This document shows positions 8,213 through 16,767 of a stretch of DNA of 17,500 nucleotides, piece by piece. The stretch comes from Theodoxus fluviatilis (lineage: Eukaryota > Mollusca > Gastropoda > Cycloneritida > Neritidae). Within the stretch, counting starts at the first letter, position 1. Every line of letters begins with the position of its first letter. Below the pieces are notes generated by a model that saw only the letters and a program-made list of their open reading frames with translations, was not told where the DNA came from and made no database searches. Location of the stretch: NCBI GenBank assembly GCA_034096865.1, contig JAWQFJ010012242.1, positions 17,501-35,000 on the forward strand, in the 5' to 3' direction. Position numbers and translations under genes: made by a program.

Positions 8213-8365
8213 TGGCCAGCCCAGCTGTAGCCACATCTTAGCCCAACTAGGCCCGGTTTAGGGAGAATTCTCACCCCCTTCTTGGGGCCCTAATGGGGTT
8301 CTCCGCTCAGGGCCAGCTAGGTTGGCCCAGCATGGGCCTCAACGTAGCCCGGCCCTCTGGCTATC
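8200..8365. repeat. array tail with imperfect inverted repeats
   Basis: After the last array unit, the sequence holds diverged copies of a GGCCAGC/TAGG motif in both orientations: AGCCCAACTAGGCCCGG near 8240 and GGGCCAGCTAGGTTGGCCC near 8312. A palindrome, GAGAATTCTC, lies between. It looks like a hairpin-prone boundary of the array or of the element carrying it. Confidence 0.5.
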
Positions 8366-9440
8366 TGGGCACTCATTTCTTGCACACACCCAAATTGTAT
8401 AATGGTGCAGAAAGAATAGTGGCTGGTCCTATTTTGATATTAAAATATGGCATCCGAAATAATGCACTGATGTGTGACAATTATGGAACGAATATTATGC
8501 AAATTCAAACTTAAATTATTCTGAAAACTACAATGATCAAACTTTTGGATGGACTTATTTCCCTGGAATGAAACGAAAACTTTTACGCACTAATGCAGAA
8601 AAAGGGTTTAGCCATTAAACGTATGTATATTTTTCCCATTTCATGACTCATGGCTACTGTTATTGAGGAAATGCCAAAACCATTATCGCGGTGAAGTTAT
8701 AACTGTACGCATTTCGAAATGCTTTTTCCTTAGATTTCAACTAGTGTTAACGAGAAAATGCGGGAACAGACTGCCTTTCAAATATATGACCTACCAAACC
8801 CTTCTTTCACAAATTCTCTTCGCTAGAGCTTAATAAGAAAATTATCAGAAAAATAAAATACTGAAGGAACTTTGAAAACTAATGTTAATAGCAAAGGACA
8901 AACCATCATTAGTGGGATAACATGGTCAATCAATTCTGCTCAGAGCCGAGTGCACATATAATTATAATTGCGAAGCATGGAATTGCCTGTATTCAATTTG
9001 CACCGTTTGAAAAGGAGGTATTTAGCTGTGGTAATCCCACCAACATAGGTGCTGTAGTCAAGTGGAAAAATGGTACAAAAGAACCTTGCCATTGTGCCCC
9101 AACAGCTCTACATCGAATCATTTGACAGTGTTGATAGCCCTGCACTCGAATGGGGTGCTCTCTGATATCGAACAGATGTCATTTTGGGGGTAAAGATGAG
9201 CCGCCCATTTGCTCAGCACCTGCAAATGGAGCACCCATGATTGATCGTTAGGAAGACTACAAAGAAAAAATACGCTCCATGGTTCTCTGACGGGGTGGAG
9301 GTTGGGGGTGAGGACGAAGAACCGACCCGGACTAGACAAAGCATTGACGACCTCTTCCAGCCTGAAAGTGACGAGGCGTGTGTTGCGTTCACGTGCTCTT
9401 CAACTTGCGGTCTATCCCAGCTTGCACCAGGAAAGTAGAA
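8366..9440. other. non-coding stretch, unidentified short ORFs
   Basis: Mostly AT-rich and without a recognisable gene up to about 9170. Positions 9220-9440 are GC-richer and open on both strands (plus-strand EDEEPTRTRQSIDDLFQPES), which may be a worn retroelement piece, but no diagnostic motif is present. Confidence 0.35.
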
Positions 9441-9529
9441 GCAGGACAGGCGTGTGTTTTCTACAGGATGTTTATTTCCGGACTGGTCAACGCTTCTAGC
9501 AATCACTCGTGCACCCACAGTGGTCACTC

Positions 9530-9655
9530 GTGCTGCTCAGGCTGCGCCTCAATACGGCACTGACAGCCTCTCAAGCGCTTGCTTCCTGTCCCCTGTGCTG
9601 GACAGGCTGCACCTCAATACGGCACCGACAGCCTTCCAAGCACTTGCTTCCCGTC
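9530..9655. repeat. 65-bp tandem duplication
   Basis: Two copies start at GTGCTG (9530 and 9595) and share CAATACGGCAC, then TTGCTTCC, with a few substitutions. Spacing is exactly 65. The overlapping ORFs on the plus strand are repeated peptide shadows. Confidence 0.85.
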
Positions 9656-9790
9656 ACCAGTCTAGTCTCGTGTTACCATGCACGAATATATAGTGCCGTG
9701 CTTTGGGTTTGAGAGTATTTCCCAGCGACCTCTGTTCTGCCACGTCGGCATACTCGAGAGCCAATCGGTGGTCAGATGCTTACTGCATAA

Positions 9791-9822
9791 GGGGGTGGGG
9801 AGTTTCCAGTCCCCCACCCCCC
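9791..9822. repeat. GC-rich hairpin
   Basis: GGGGTGGGG (9792-9800) pairs perfectly with CCCCACCCC (9812-9820) across an 11-base loop. It stands in a C/G-run-rich stretch just before the 74-bp repeat. Confidence 0.6.
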
Positions 9823-9836
9823 ACCCAGCATTCCAC

Positions 9837-10004
9837 TGACTCACCCCGACCCTCTGCGCGCTGACCAGGCAGAAATTTGCCTCCACACCCTCTCACAGAC
9901 AAAGGAGGCGCTGACTCATTCTGACCCCCTGCACGCTGACCACGCAGAAATCGCCTCCACCCCCTCTCACAGACAAAGGAGGCGCTGACTCATTCTGACC
10001 CCCA
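9837..10004. repeat. 74-75 bp tandem repeat, 2.3 copies
   Basis: Copies begin TGACTCA at 9837, 9912 and 9986 and share CGCTGACCA, GCAGAAAT, and CTCTCACAGACAAAGGAGGC. The third copy breaks off after TGACTCATTCTGACCCCC. Confidence 0.9.
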
Positions 10005-10020
10005 TCTTACCAACAGAGGA

Positions 10021-10298
10021 GGGAAAGCCCCTCGAACCTTCCGCAAGGCACTTTACATTACATTCACATCCGTAAGCATTTCACATTCCTTCGCTACACG
10101 TGCTACTGTGAGCTTGCGTTTTCTTGCAGCAATGGTAAGGACGTTCCACCAGGCCGGGAAGGGCTGTCTGACGAATTCACAGGGCAGTAGTGCTACTGCA
10201 AGGGGACACTTTGTGGGTCGAAAGAGGGAATCCAGCACCCGGCTGCCATCCTGTGTCCTCTGTCACCGTGTGGATTTGTCGTGTTAGTCAGGAAGCGT
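10021..10298. other. unassigned stretch with minus-strand ORF
   Basis: A 61-codon minus-strand frame (10053-10238) reads FRPTKCPLAVALLPCEFVRQ then PFPAWWNVL, a protein-like composition in CpG-containing DNA. No family, splice site or motif is recognised. It may be a fragment of a mobile element, since it sits between local duplications and a SINE copy. Confidence 0.2.
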
Positions 10299-10469
10299 GA
10301 TGGATGGCATTTTATGGCTATCAGCCTTTGTAGGCTATGTAGGGCCATCAAGCACGAAAATCACTAGAATAGTTCAGGGTATGTCATTACGTCTCTATTC
10401 ATTCGCCTCTTACGAATCATGTAGGGAGATGCTGTGGGTCTATTCTTACTCCCCCAACCCACAGGGGGG
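10299..10469 (-). mobile_element. SINE-like element, copy 2
   Basis: Homologous along its length to 1191-1373. It keeps CGCCTCTTACGAATCATG (minus strand: TCGTAAGAGGCG), closer to the conserved molluscan core than copy 1, and GTGGGTCTATTCTTAC. Like copy 1 it runs GATGGATGG, TTTTATGGC, TGTAGGCTATGTA at the left end. The two copies differ by many substitutions and small indels, so neither is a recent duplicate of the other. Confidence 0.6.
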
Positions 10470-10617
10470 TTAGGGAGCGCGAATTCAATGCACAACATGG
10501 CCAAGTGCTTGTTGTTCAGTGCGTGGGGAAAAAATCGGGAGGAAGAGTAGTCTACGAGGCTTAGAGACCTGTTTGTTGTTGCGCGTGGGTTGGGAGAGAA
10601 CTTCCCGGGTATTTTCT

Positions 10618-10745
10618 TTGTACAGACACTGCATTGAAATCTATGGGAGAAGAATGCGGCTGTATCTGAATGGTCTGACCATCTCGATGCCGCTCGGAAG
10701 TTTCGGGTCCCCCCTGGGTGAGCCACTGGGGCAGGTCCCAACAGA
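10618..10745. repeat. unnamed dispersed repeat, copy A
   Basis: It shares TTGTACAGACACTGCA at one end and a CCCCCTGGGTGAGCCACTGG, GGCAGGTCCCAACAG block at the other with 15219-15357, in the same orientation and at similar spacing (128 versus 139 bases). The middle is more diverged. The overlapping 158-codon minus-strand ORF (10364-10840) spans two unrelated repeats and is not a gene. Confidence 0.6.
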
Positions 10746-11545
10746 GATCCGCCAGTTTCGGTTGAAGAGACGAGGGGGCCATTAGTATAACTTCCATTGT
10801 GGGGGAAAAATCCAACAACAAACGACAACAACGAACACACGTTCTTAAACGCTTATACGAAATAGAAGGAATATAACATTTAGGTAACTTTTACGAGACT
10901 TTTAAGTGTAGACTGTATCAGCACAGACTGTCGTCCATCGTGATGCCTCATAAAATAATTGAATGTCTGTTGTGTTGGAGTCCGCTGGTCTAACTGAGGA
11001 ACCAACACAGGACTGAAGAAGCAAGTTTGTACACCGGCATTAAAGCGCAAAATGATACCATATTCGCCACTTTGAAAGATGAGTCATCCACAATAAGATA
11101 ACAAGTTTTGACCAGCATCAAAATGACATTTGATGCACCTTTCGGGAAGGGTGGATATCAAAGCTTTGTGTTTTCTTCGCAGAACACTCGTACAAGTTCC
11201 TGTTGTAGCTCTACAATACCGCGGTCGAATGAGTTTGACTTCGACACTTCAGCAGACCGGTTTCCTTACAACTTTACAAAATGCTCACCCGATAGTTGTT
11301 TTCAAATACCAATTGTACAGGTCAGCAATCTTTCATAAAGTGCTTGCAAGCACAAGTTCCTAAGCAAAACAGGAATCCAAAATCAAGTAGATTAAATTTT
11401 TTAATGATTGTATCCTTTGCGATTAACTATCAATTATTATTATTATTAGGCAAAACAAATTCTTTGGTTTACAGTGGCATTTTCAAAACTAGGAAGAGCA
11501 AGCGATATTACAACAAGGGCAAAGCCCACACGACTCACATGCTGA
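10746..11545. other. non-coding stretch
   Basis: No gene is supported. Short ORFs around 11108-11610 overlap in several frames and show no recognisable domain. A small ATT run lies at about 11434-11450. Confidence 0.45.
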
Positions 11546-11654
11546 GAGGTTGTGTTGTGAACTATGTACAGAGGTTGTGTTGTGAACTATGTACAGAGGT
11601 TGTGTTGTGAACTATGTACAGAGGTTGTGTTGTGAACTACGTACAGAGGTTGTG
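11546..11654. repeat. 25-bp tandem repeat, 4.4 copies
   Basis: Units GAGGTTGTGTTGTGAACTAT plus GTACA start at 11546, 11571, 11596, 11621 and 11646. They are identical except for one T-to-C in the fourth. Confidence 0.97.
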
Positions 11655-11677
11655 CAACTCAACTCAACTCAACTCAG
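11655..11677. repeat. (CAACT)n microsatellite
   Basis: Four to five CAACT units directly abut the 25-bp array on the left and the helicase remnant on the right. Confidence 0.9.
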
Positions 11678-11681
11678 CGAC

Positions 11682-12007
11682 AGAGCGGGCATGTTTGAGC
11701 TGACAGAGATCATGCGGCAGAAAGAGGACTGTCAGTTTGCTCAGTTGCTCAAATAGGGTGCGAGAAGGCTGCCACACTGAGGTCGGATGTGCGGGTCATC
11801 AAGTCAAGAATCAGCAGACCACCAGCCAACACTGCTGACTCTGCTTCAGCGAATAGTGGAGAACAAAACCACAGCCCAGTTCTCCATCTGTACTGCAAAC
11901 GCAAACTTGTGGAAACTCACAATGCCAAGCAGTTGGAGTCCCTGCAGACAGCTGCCATCACCAAGTTAGGAGCCTATAAGTTTGGAGCCTGCGACACTAC
12001 CATCTAG
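11682..12007 (+). pseudogene. Pif1/Helitron-type helicase remnant, frameshifted
   Basis: Three frames together give a Pif1-like helicase segment. Frame one (from 11691) reads MFELTEIMRQKEDCQFAQLL, the ELTEIMRQKDD..FAELLNR-type motif of Pif1-like helicases, including Helitron-borne ones. A shift near 11752 continues it as NRVREGCHTE. A second shift near 11786 gives DVRVIKSRI and later LHLYCKRKLVETHNAKQLES, matching the LKSR ... LHLFATN..V..HN region. It ends at TAG 12005-12007. The N-terminal ATPase part (Walker A/B) is missing; the left side is simple repeat. Two frameshifts make it a dead fragment. It could derive from a Helitron or from a Pif1-like gene copy. Confidence 0.65.
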
Positions 12008-12029
12008 ATTTGTTTTCATGGATTTGTTT

Positions 12030-12640
12030 CCATGCAGGCGCCTGCGGCGCCTTTACATGGCCTTGTTTACTGACCAATTTGGTCACATTTCATACAGGTC
12101 AAAGTGACCTTGACCTTGATGATATGTGACCAAATGTGGCTCAAGTTGAAAGTTGAAAGTATGACATGTACCCCACACAATTATGAAGTTTGAAACAGTT
12201 ATCTTTCATAGTTCAGGGTCAAGGTCCCTTCAAAATATGTATACAATCCAACTTTGAAGAGCTCCTGTGACCTTGACCTTGAAGCAAGGTCAACCAAACT
12301 GGTATCAAAAGATAGAGCTTACTTTACCCTATATACCAAAAATAGGTCAGGTATCCAATGTCAAAAACTTCAGAGAAAATTGGGAAAATGTGAAAAATGG
12401 CTGTTTTTTAGACAACATTTATGGCCCCTGCGACCTTGACCTTGAAGCAAGGTCGTCACTGTGTATGTTTTTTGAGGCCTTGTCATCATACACCATCATG
12501 CCACATTTGGTGTTAATAGATTTAATAGTTTTTTTACGGACGACAGGACACCCGGACGCCCGGACACCCGCCTGGATGGACGACACGGGTGAGTACATAG
12601 ACTCACTTTTGCTTTGCTTGTGAGTCAAAAATGCATTCAG
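12030..12640. mobile_element. non-autonomous dispersed element with TGACCTTGACCTTGA blocks
   Basis: It has no coding capacity but a patterned structure: CAGGCGCCTGCGGCGCC at 12036, TGACCAATTTGGTCA (inverted repeat) at 12071, TGACCTTGACCTTGA blocks at 12104, 12268 and (as CGACC...) 12431, then a CGGACGCCCGGACACCCG tract and GGACGACACGGGTGAGTACA. It ends with a hairpin GACTCAC (12600-12606) / GTGAGTC (12620-12626). I recall this overall arrangement from mollusc genomes as an abundant repeat. Its class (SINE, MITE or Helitron-like) is not settled by the sequence alone. Confidence 0.55.
12600..12626. repeat. terminal hairpin of the dispersed element
   Basis: GACTCAC and GTGAGTC are perfect 7-base arms around a 13-base loop, followed by AAAAATG. 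The position fits a 3' terminal hairpin of the element to its left. Confidence 0.6.
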
Positions 12641-12896
12641 TATATAACAACACCATGCCTTCAAACATTCGGTATCTTAAAGGTGAAGTCTTATGGTGTT
12701 CCCTTTGACCATGTAAATGCGGCAATCTCTCTGACATGAAGAATAGCCTACACAAGCAGCTCAAATGATGACGACAGTTTGTTGAGGCTTCCGTAAAAGC
12801 ATGGACACAAAGACAGTAATGTTCAACACAACTCAAAAAGAATTCCAATGCCAGGCACATTTATTTTATTGAAATAAAATCTCTAAATCCAGCTAA

Positions 12897-12919
12897 TCTC
12901 TCTCTCTCTCTCTCTCTCT
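12897..12919. repeat. (TC)n microsatellite
   Basis: About 11 TC units are followed by a C/T-rich tract (CTCCCTCCCCCTCCCCCC) to about 12948. Confidence 0.95.
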
Positions 12920-12949
12920 GTTTCTCTTTCTCCCTCCCCCTCCCCCCTC

Positions 12950-14830
12950 ATGCTCTCTCGTATTTTAAAATACACATAATTCATTATAAGATTTTGATAA
13001 AATGAAAACTGAAGTACTCTTAAATAGATATAGCATTTGTAACATCAACCTCAAACAATTTTCGCATGCTACATCATAAAGAAATACATTTAATTTTGAT
13101 CTAGGGCAGTAGTCTGTCATAAGAACCTCATAGATTCAATCAAAGTGTTGTTCACATTTCAAGTAAACGATGTGACAAAGCACTTTCAAAAGCTTGAATA
13201 CAACACTAAGCAGAATGAAAGAAACAAGCAAACATGCACCAACGTAGGCTCAGACTGCGAGCTAACCTGCCCACTTGTGTGCCCACCCACCCAGGTGTCT
13301 CCTTGTTGTGCTTTGTATAGATCGGCGTTTGATAAAATAAGTAATGGGAGGTAAAGTTATAGGGTCTTATTAAAACTTGGTTGTTTTATGAAGTGCTAGC
13401 GGTCGATAGGCAGTCTTGGTTGAACAGTAGAATTTGATCAAGGCTGCCAACTGCTAAGCTACTGGAACTGACACTTGTAACTCTATTCCTGGGGTTTCCA
13501 GCAGGAAAGAAGAGCGCTTACCTGTCATCCCCAGACTCGAACGAACGAACGTACCAATGAACGAACGAATGAACGGGAACTATTGATTGATCGACCGACC
13601 CACCGACCACTCAATCAAAATGTTCTGTCTGATAGGCTAAAGGTCTGTTTAACATTAAACTCCTGGTTTACTTGTGCTGCTAAAGAGTGTACACCCACAC
13701 TGGAACTTATTTCACAGTATTACTTTTCACTCACAGAAATGTCTCTTGGCCACTGAACTTTCCAATCACTCCTCAAACAATATCATTATCATATTAGACA
13801 ACAACCATAATTTATAAACAACATATATTGCATACTATTCCATATTTAGCAGAAAGGCAGTAGCTGAACTATAGCACCTCATTTCCCCTAAATACAATGT
13901 TTGCACAAAGTACACACTAAATAAACTTGACATTCATTGCTGACTGCATGGACACTCTCAAACTCAGTCTCGCCTCTTGGTGCACTGACTGATCAAACGC
14001 AGCGGATCTTTCGCCAATGCCCAGGTCCTTGCATACATATGAAACACATTAAACAACACACAAACAGAATCGTTATGGAAGGGAGCTGAGAAAAGTCACA
14101 ATTCTTTCACCATACGTACACAAAAGGATTTTGTTTGAAATTTTCAGCTAGAAATCTGCCTGCTCTTGTGAGATTTAATCTGGTTGGTCTGGAGCTCAGT
14201 TCTAAGATCATCTCAGCTCGCCTGAATGAACATGGAAATTTCAGACAGTGAACACAAGAAATTTCCCCGTCTCTACTCAATCAAGGCTTGGTGGCAGAGA
14301 TGCAGACAGCCTCTCTTACACTCCCTTGCAACAACCAATGTTTTCGGTTCAAGACATTGATGTCATCCTGTGAGCCAGAGAACCACAGTGCTGCTGTTTT
14401 CACGTCTTCACTACTCCAGAAAGAATTCTGTTATGTGTCTCTCATTCCTTTTTCTCATATATCTTTCCAATCTCTTATCTAATGTTCTCGTTACATGTCA
14501 TATTCCATGTCACCGATTCCCCAACAATATCACTTTCTTTTTTTTACTCATGTGCACATAACTGAACAAATAATTATAGTAAAATCATTACGTTGGGCTG
14601 GCTTATGTTTCAAACTCCCACATTCGCAATGATTGTCCTTCATCCCTTTCACAAGACCAACAAATTGTTTCAGCACTTAACACACAAAACAGACAAAACA
14701 CATACACACAAGTGCATCACTCCCCCGGGGTTCATTTCAACCCGATGCTCACTTACATATGTGTACATGTAATAGAAAAAGAACTATTTTGTCCCAGTCA
14801 GCATTAAGTCTAGACACAATGAATATTAAC
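12950..14830. other. long non-coding stretch
   Basis: No supported gene. Positions 13538-13575 carry short GAAC/GAAT repeats (ACGAACGAACG, AACGAACGAATGAACG) and then GATTGATCGACCGACC. A minus-strand frame near 13917-14040 (KDLGIGERSAAF) has no convincing acceptor. The rest is AT-rich. Confidence 0.5.
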
Positions 14831-14832
14831 GT

Positions 14833-14836
<4 letters not shown>

Positions 14837-14871
<35 letters not shown>

Positions 14872-14960
14872 CATATGCAGTCACTTGTGCACTCACATGC
14901 TCATGCATGCACTCGAATGTGCATACTCACAAACACACACACACATACACACACACACAC
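14837..14960. repeat. (CA)n microsatellites
   Basis: A pure CA run spans about 14837-14869. After 60 bases of mixed CA/TG-like sequence, a second, interrupted run covers about 14932-14960. Overlapping ORFs are low-complexity only. Confidence 0.95.
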
Positions 14961-15218
14961 ATGCATACTTTGCATATTTGTGCAATATGCAGTAGCTTAT
15001 CGGTCAAGGACATGTTTGTCCAGTTCATTTGTGGAATCATCTGGGTTTTCTACCCTCAATCTGCCAGCAGAATTCTAACCCTCGGATTTGAGGGGTCACT
15101 GTTGAAGGGTCAGCTTGCCTTGTGTTGCCCGTACATGCACCAGTGGTACAACTCTCTGACCTCATCCACCTTAGCAGCTGCAAGACAAAGCAAGCAACAA
15201 CATGAACTTGCCTTGTTA

Positions 15219-15357
15219 TTGTACAGACACTGCAGATGTCAGAGCTGGATGAAGAATGTGACTGGATGTGAACGTTTGACCCTGTCCCAATGCCCCCATA
15301 GCCTTTTGGTTGCTTGAGGCTGCCCCCTGGCTGAGTCACTGGAGCAGGCCCCAACAG
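15219..15357. repeat. unnamed dispersed repeat, copy B
   Basis: The second copy of the family at 10618-10745. It has an exact 16-base match TTGTACAGACACTGCA at one end and CCCCCTGGCTGAGTCACTGG, AGCAGGCCCCAACAG at the other. A 199-codon minus-strand ORF (15037-15636) crosses it, but its peptide has no recognisable domain and it starts in unrelated AT-rich DNA. Confidence 0.6.
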
Positions 15358-15359
15358 CC

Positions 15360-16010
15360 CAGCAGTTAGGTGTTCCAGCTGATTATTTTGTTCCAGCCAT
15401 GTCAAGCTTGGCAAAAAGGTGTATTTGCTCCTGGCACAGGAACATTTGTTTAATAATAATATGTTTCTTAAAATTAAAAGGCATTTCACACAGAAACATA
15501 CAAACACCATTACATGTTCAGCATAAAAAACAGCAAACGTAGAGGTAAAAGTGGGGTTATATATAAAGACTGAAGGGATTTCCCCATTTTCAAGATACCA
15601 AGAGATGTTTGTTACAGCTAAGCAATTGGTACACATTTATATGAGCATCCAAGTAAAAACGCAGCTAAAGTTGCCGGAATAGTTTTCACGAAAACGTGCA
15701 GCAATTAATTACCAGTGAGTACGTCACATATGTATTTGTATAGTTTTAGGCTAAATTTAAATATCAATAACATGTGCTACAAATTTAATAACTTATTGGG
15801 AACATGTATTAACTAAATAATTTGTGGTTGAAAAATCTCATTTTGTAATTTTTCTGACTTTGGCCTCATTTTCACTCCGCTGTTCACATGTGGCATTGAT
15901 GAACATTTTGACATCAAGTAGGGTTCTTGTATTCCATGCAAATACAGTTTTTCCTAACCATCTCCATTTTCCTTTTACTTGAGTTGAAAGGCAGTGGAAG
16001 GCTTCTAGAC
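15360..16010. other. AT-rich non-coding stretch
   Basis: AT-rich with no exon or repeat of note; AATAAT and poly-A-like strings occur near 15451-15480. Confidence 0.5.
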
Positions 16011-16012
16011 TC

Positions 16013-16125
16013 ACATACATACATACATACATACATACATACATACATACATACATACATACATACATACATACATACATACATACATACATTCATACAT
16101 ACATATATACATACATACATACATA
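16013..16125. repeat. (ACAT)n microsatellite
   Basis: About 28 tetranucleotide units, with two interruptions (ATTCAT near 16091 and ATATATAC near 16104). ORFs of poly-MYVC or poly-THIH type are shadows of it. Confidence 0.97.
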
Positions 16126-16589
16126 TCAGAACACTTTATTGCAGGAAGAGGTACAGAGACCAAATGCAACACGCTGGCATGCTTGACATGAATCCCATAA
16201 CATGATTATTTGGTCTGTTCTCATAAGGCTTACTGCAAGAGCTGGCAGTTATTCCAAATTATTCCACTTCAAAATGCGGCCTGTGTTTATGCTTTGTTGG
16301 TTGGTGTTATGGACATTCGATGTGGGTGAACCACACTCATTTAGACAACAGTTCTGTTGGGTGGTCTATATCTCGACAATATTTTGAGTGCACCTTCATA
16401 CCCTTGGCTGTTACATTTAACAAATATTACAAGGTCGTATGCATATCTCTTGCTAATATCACATGAAGTGTTGGATTTAAGCAGAGAGAATGCAAATACA
16501 AAATTATTCAATCGGAGGATAAAGTGCTTTTTCTTTCCTTCTCTCCCGATCACATTCTGCTCACTCCCCTCCTTTCAACCACCCGTTCC
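16126..16589. other. non-coding stretch left of the retrotransposon
   Basis: No gene is supported. The left (3') boundary of the minus-strand retrotransposon should lie in or near this stretch, but no A-rich tail or target duplication could be fixed by eye. Confidence 0.4.
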
Positions 16590-16767
16590 TTTATTCCCAT
16601 CTTGTGCAGCAGACGCCCATGCTCGACACATTCGCTGATTGGCTAGCCAATCGCCAGCTCTGTTGGCTTGTCTGCAATGGGAGTTAAAGATTTGGACGGA
16701 TTGCATTTGCTGGTGTAGAGATTACTGGATCGGTGCTACGTGGAACAATGTCATTGTTCGATTCGGC
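16590..16767 (-). other. putative 3' UTR of the retrotransposon with two palindromes
   Basis: This lies directly downstream of the retrotransposon frame on the minus strand. It holds two perfect palindromes: GAACAATGTCATTGTTC at 16743-16759 (8-base arms) and GATTGGCTAGCCAATC at 16637-16652. An AATAAA (plus-strand TTTATT, 16590-16595) lies further on. Non-LTR retrotransposons with a restriction-like endonuclease often rely on structured 3' UTR RNA for target-primed reverse transcription, so these may be such structures. The left boundary is a guess. Confidence 0.4.

Noticed and set aside
10364..10840. 158-codon minus-strand ORF
   Set aside because: It spans the SINE copy and the unrelated repeat copy A, with a poor, low-conservation peptide. 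The shared LLGPAPV string with 15037-15636 reflects the shared repeat, not a shared protein.
13917..14042. Minus-strand frame KDLGIGERSAAF... as an exon
   Set aside because: About 40 codons with no good acceptor or polyadenylation signal and no recognisable family.
15037..15636. 199-codon minus-strand ORF, the second longest single frame outside the retrotransposon
   Set aside because: It begins in AT-rich non-coding DNA, crosses repeat copy B, and shows no domain, splice signals or homology I can recognise.
15838..16205. MYVC- and THIH-repeat ORFs
   Set aside because: Translations of the ACAT microsatellite.
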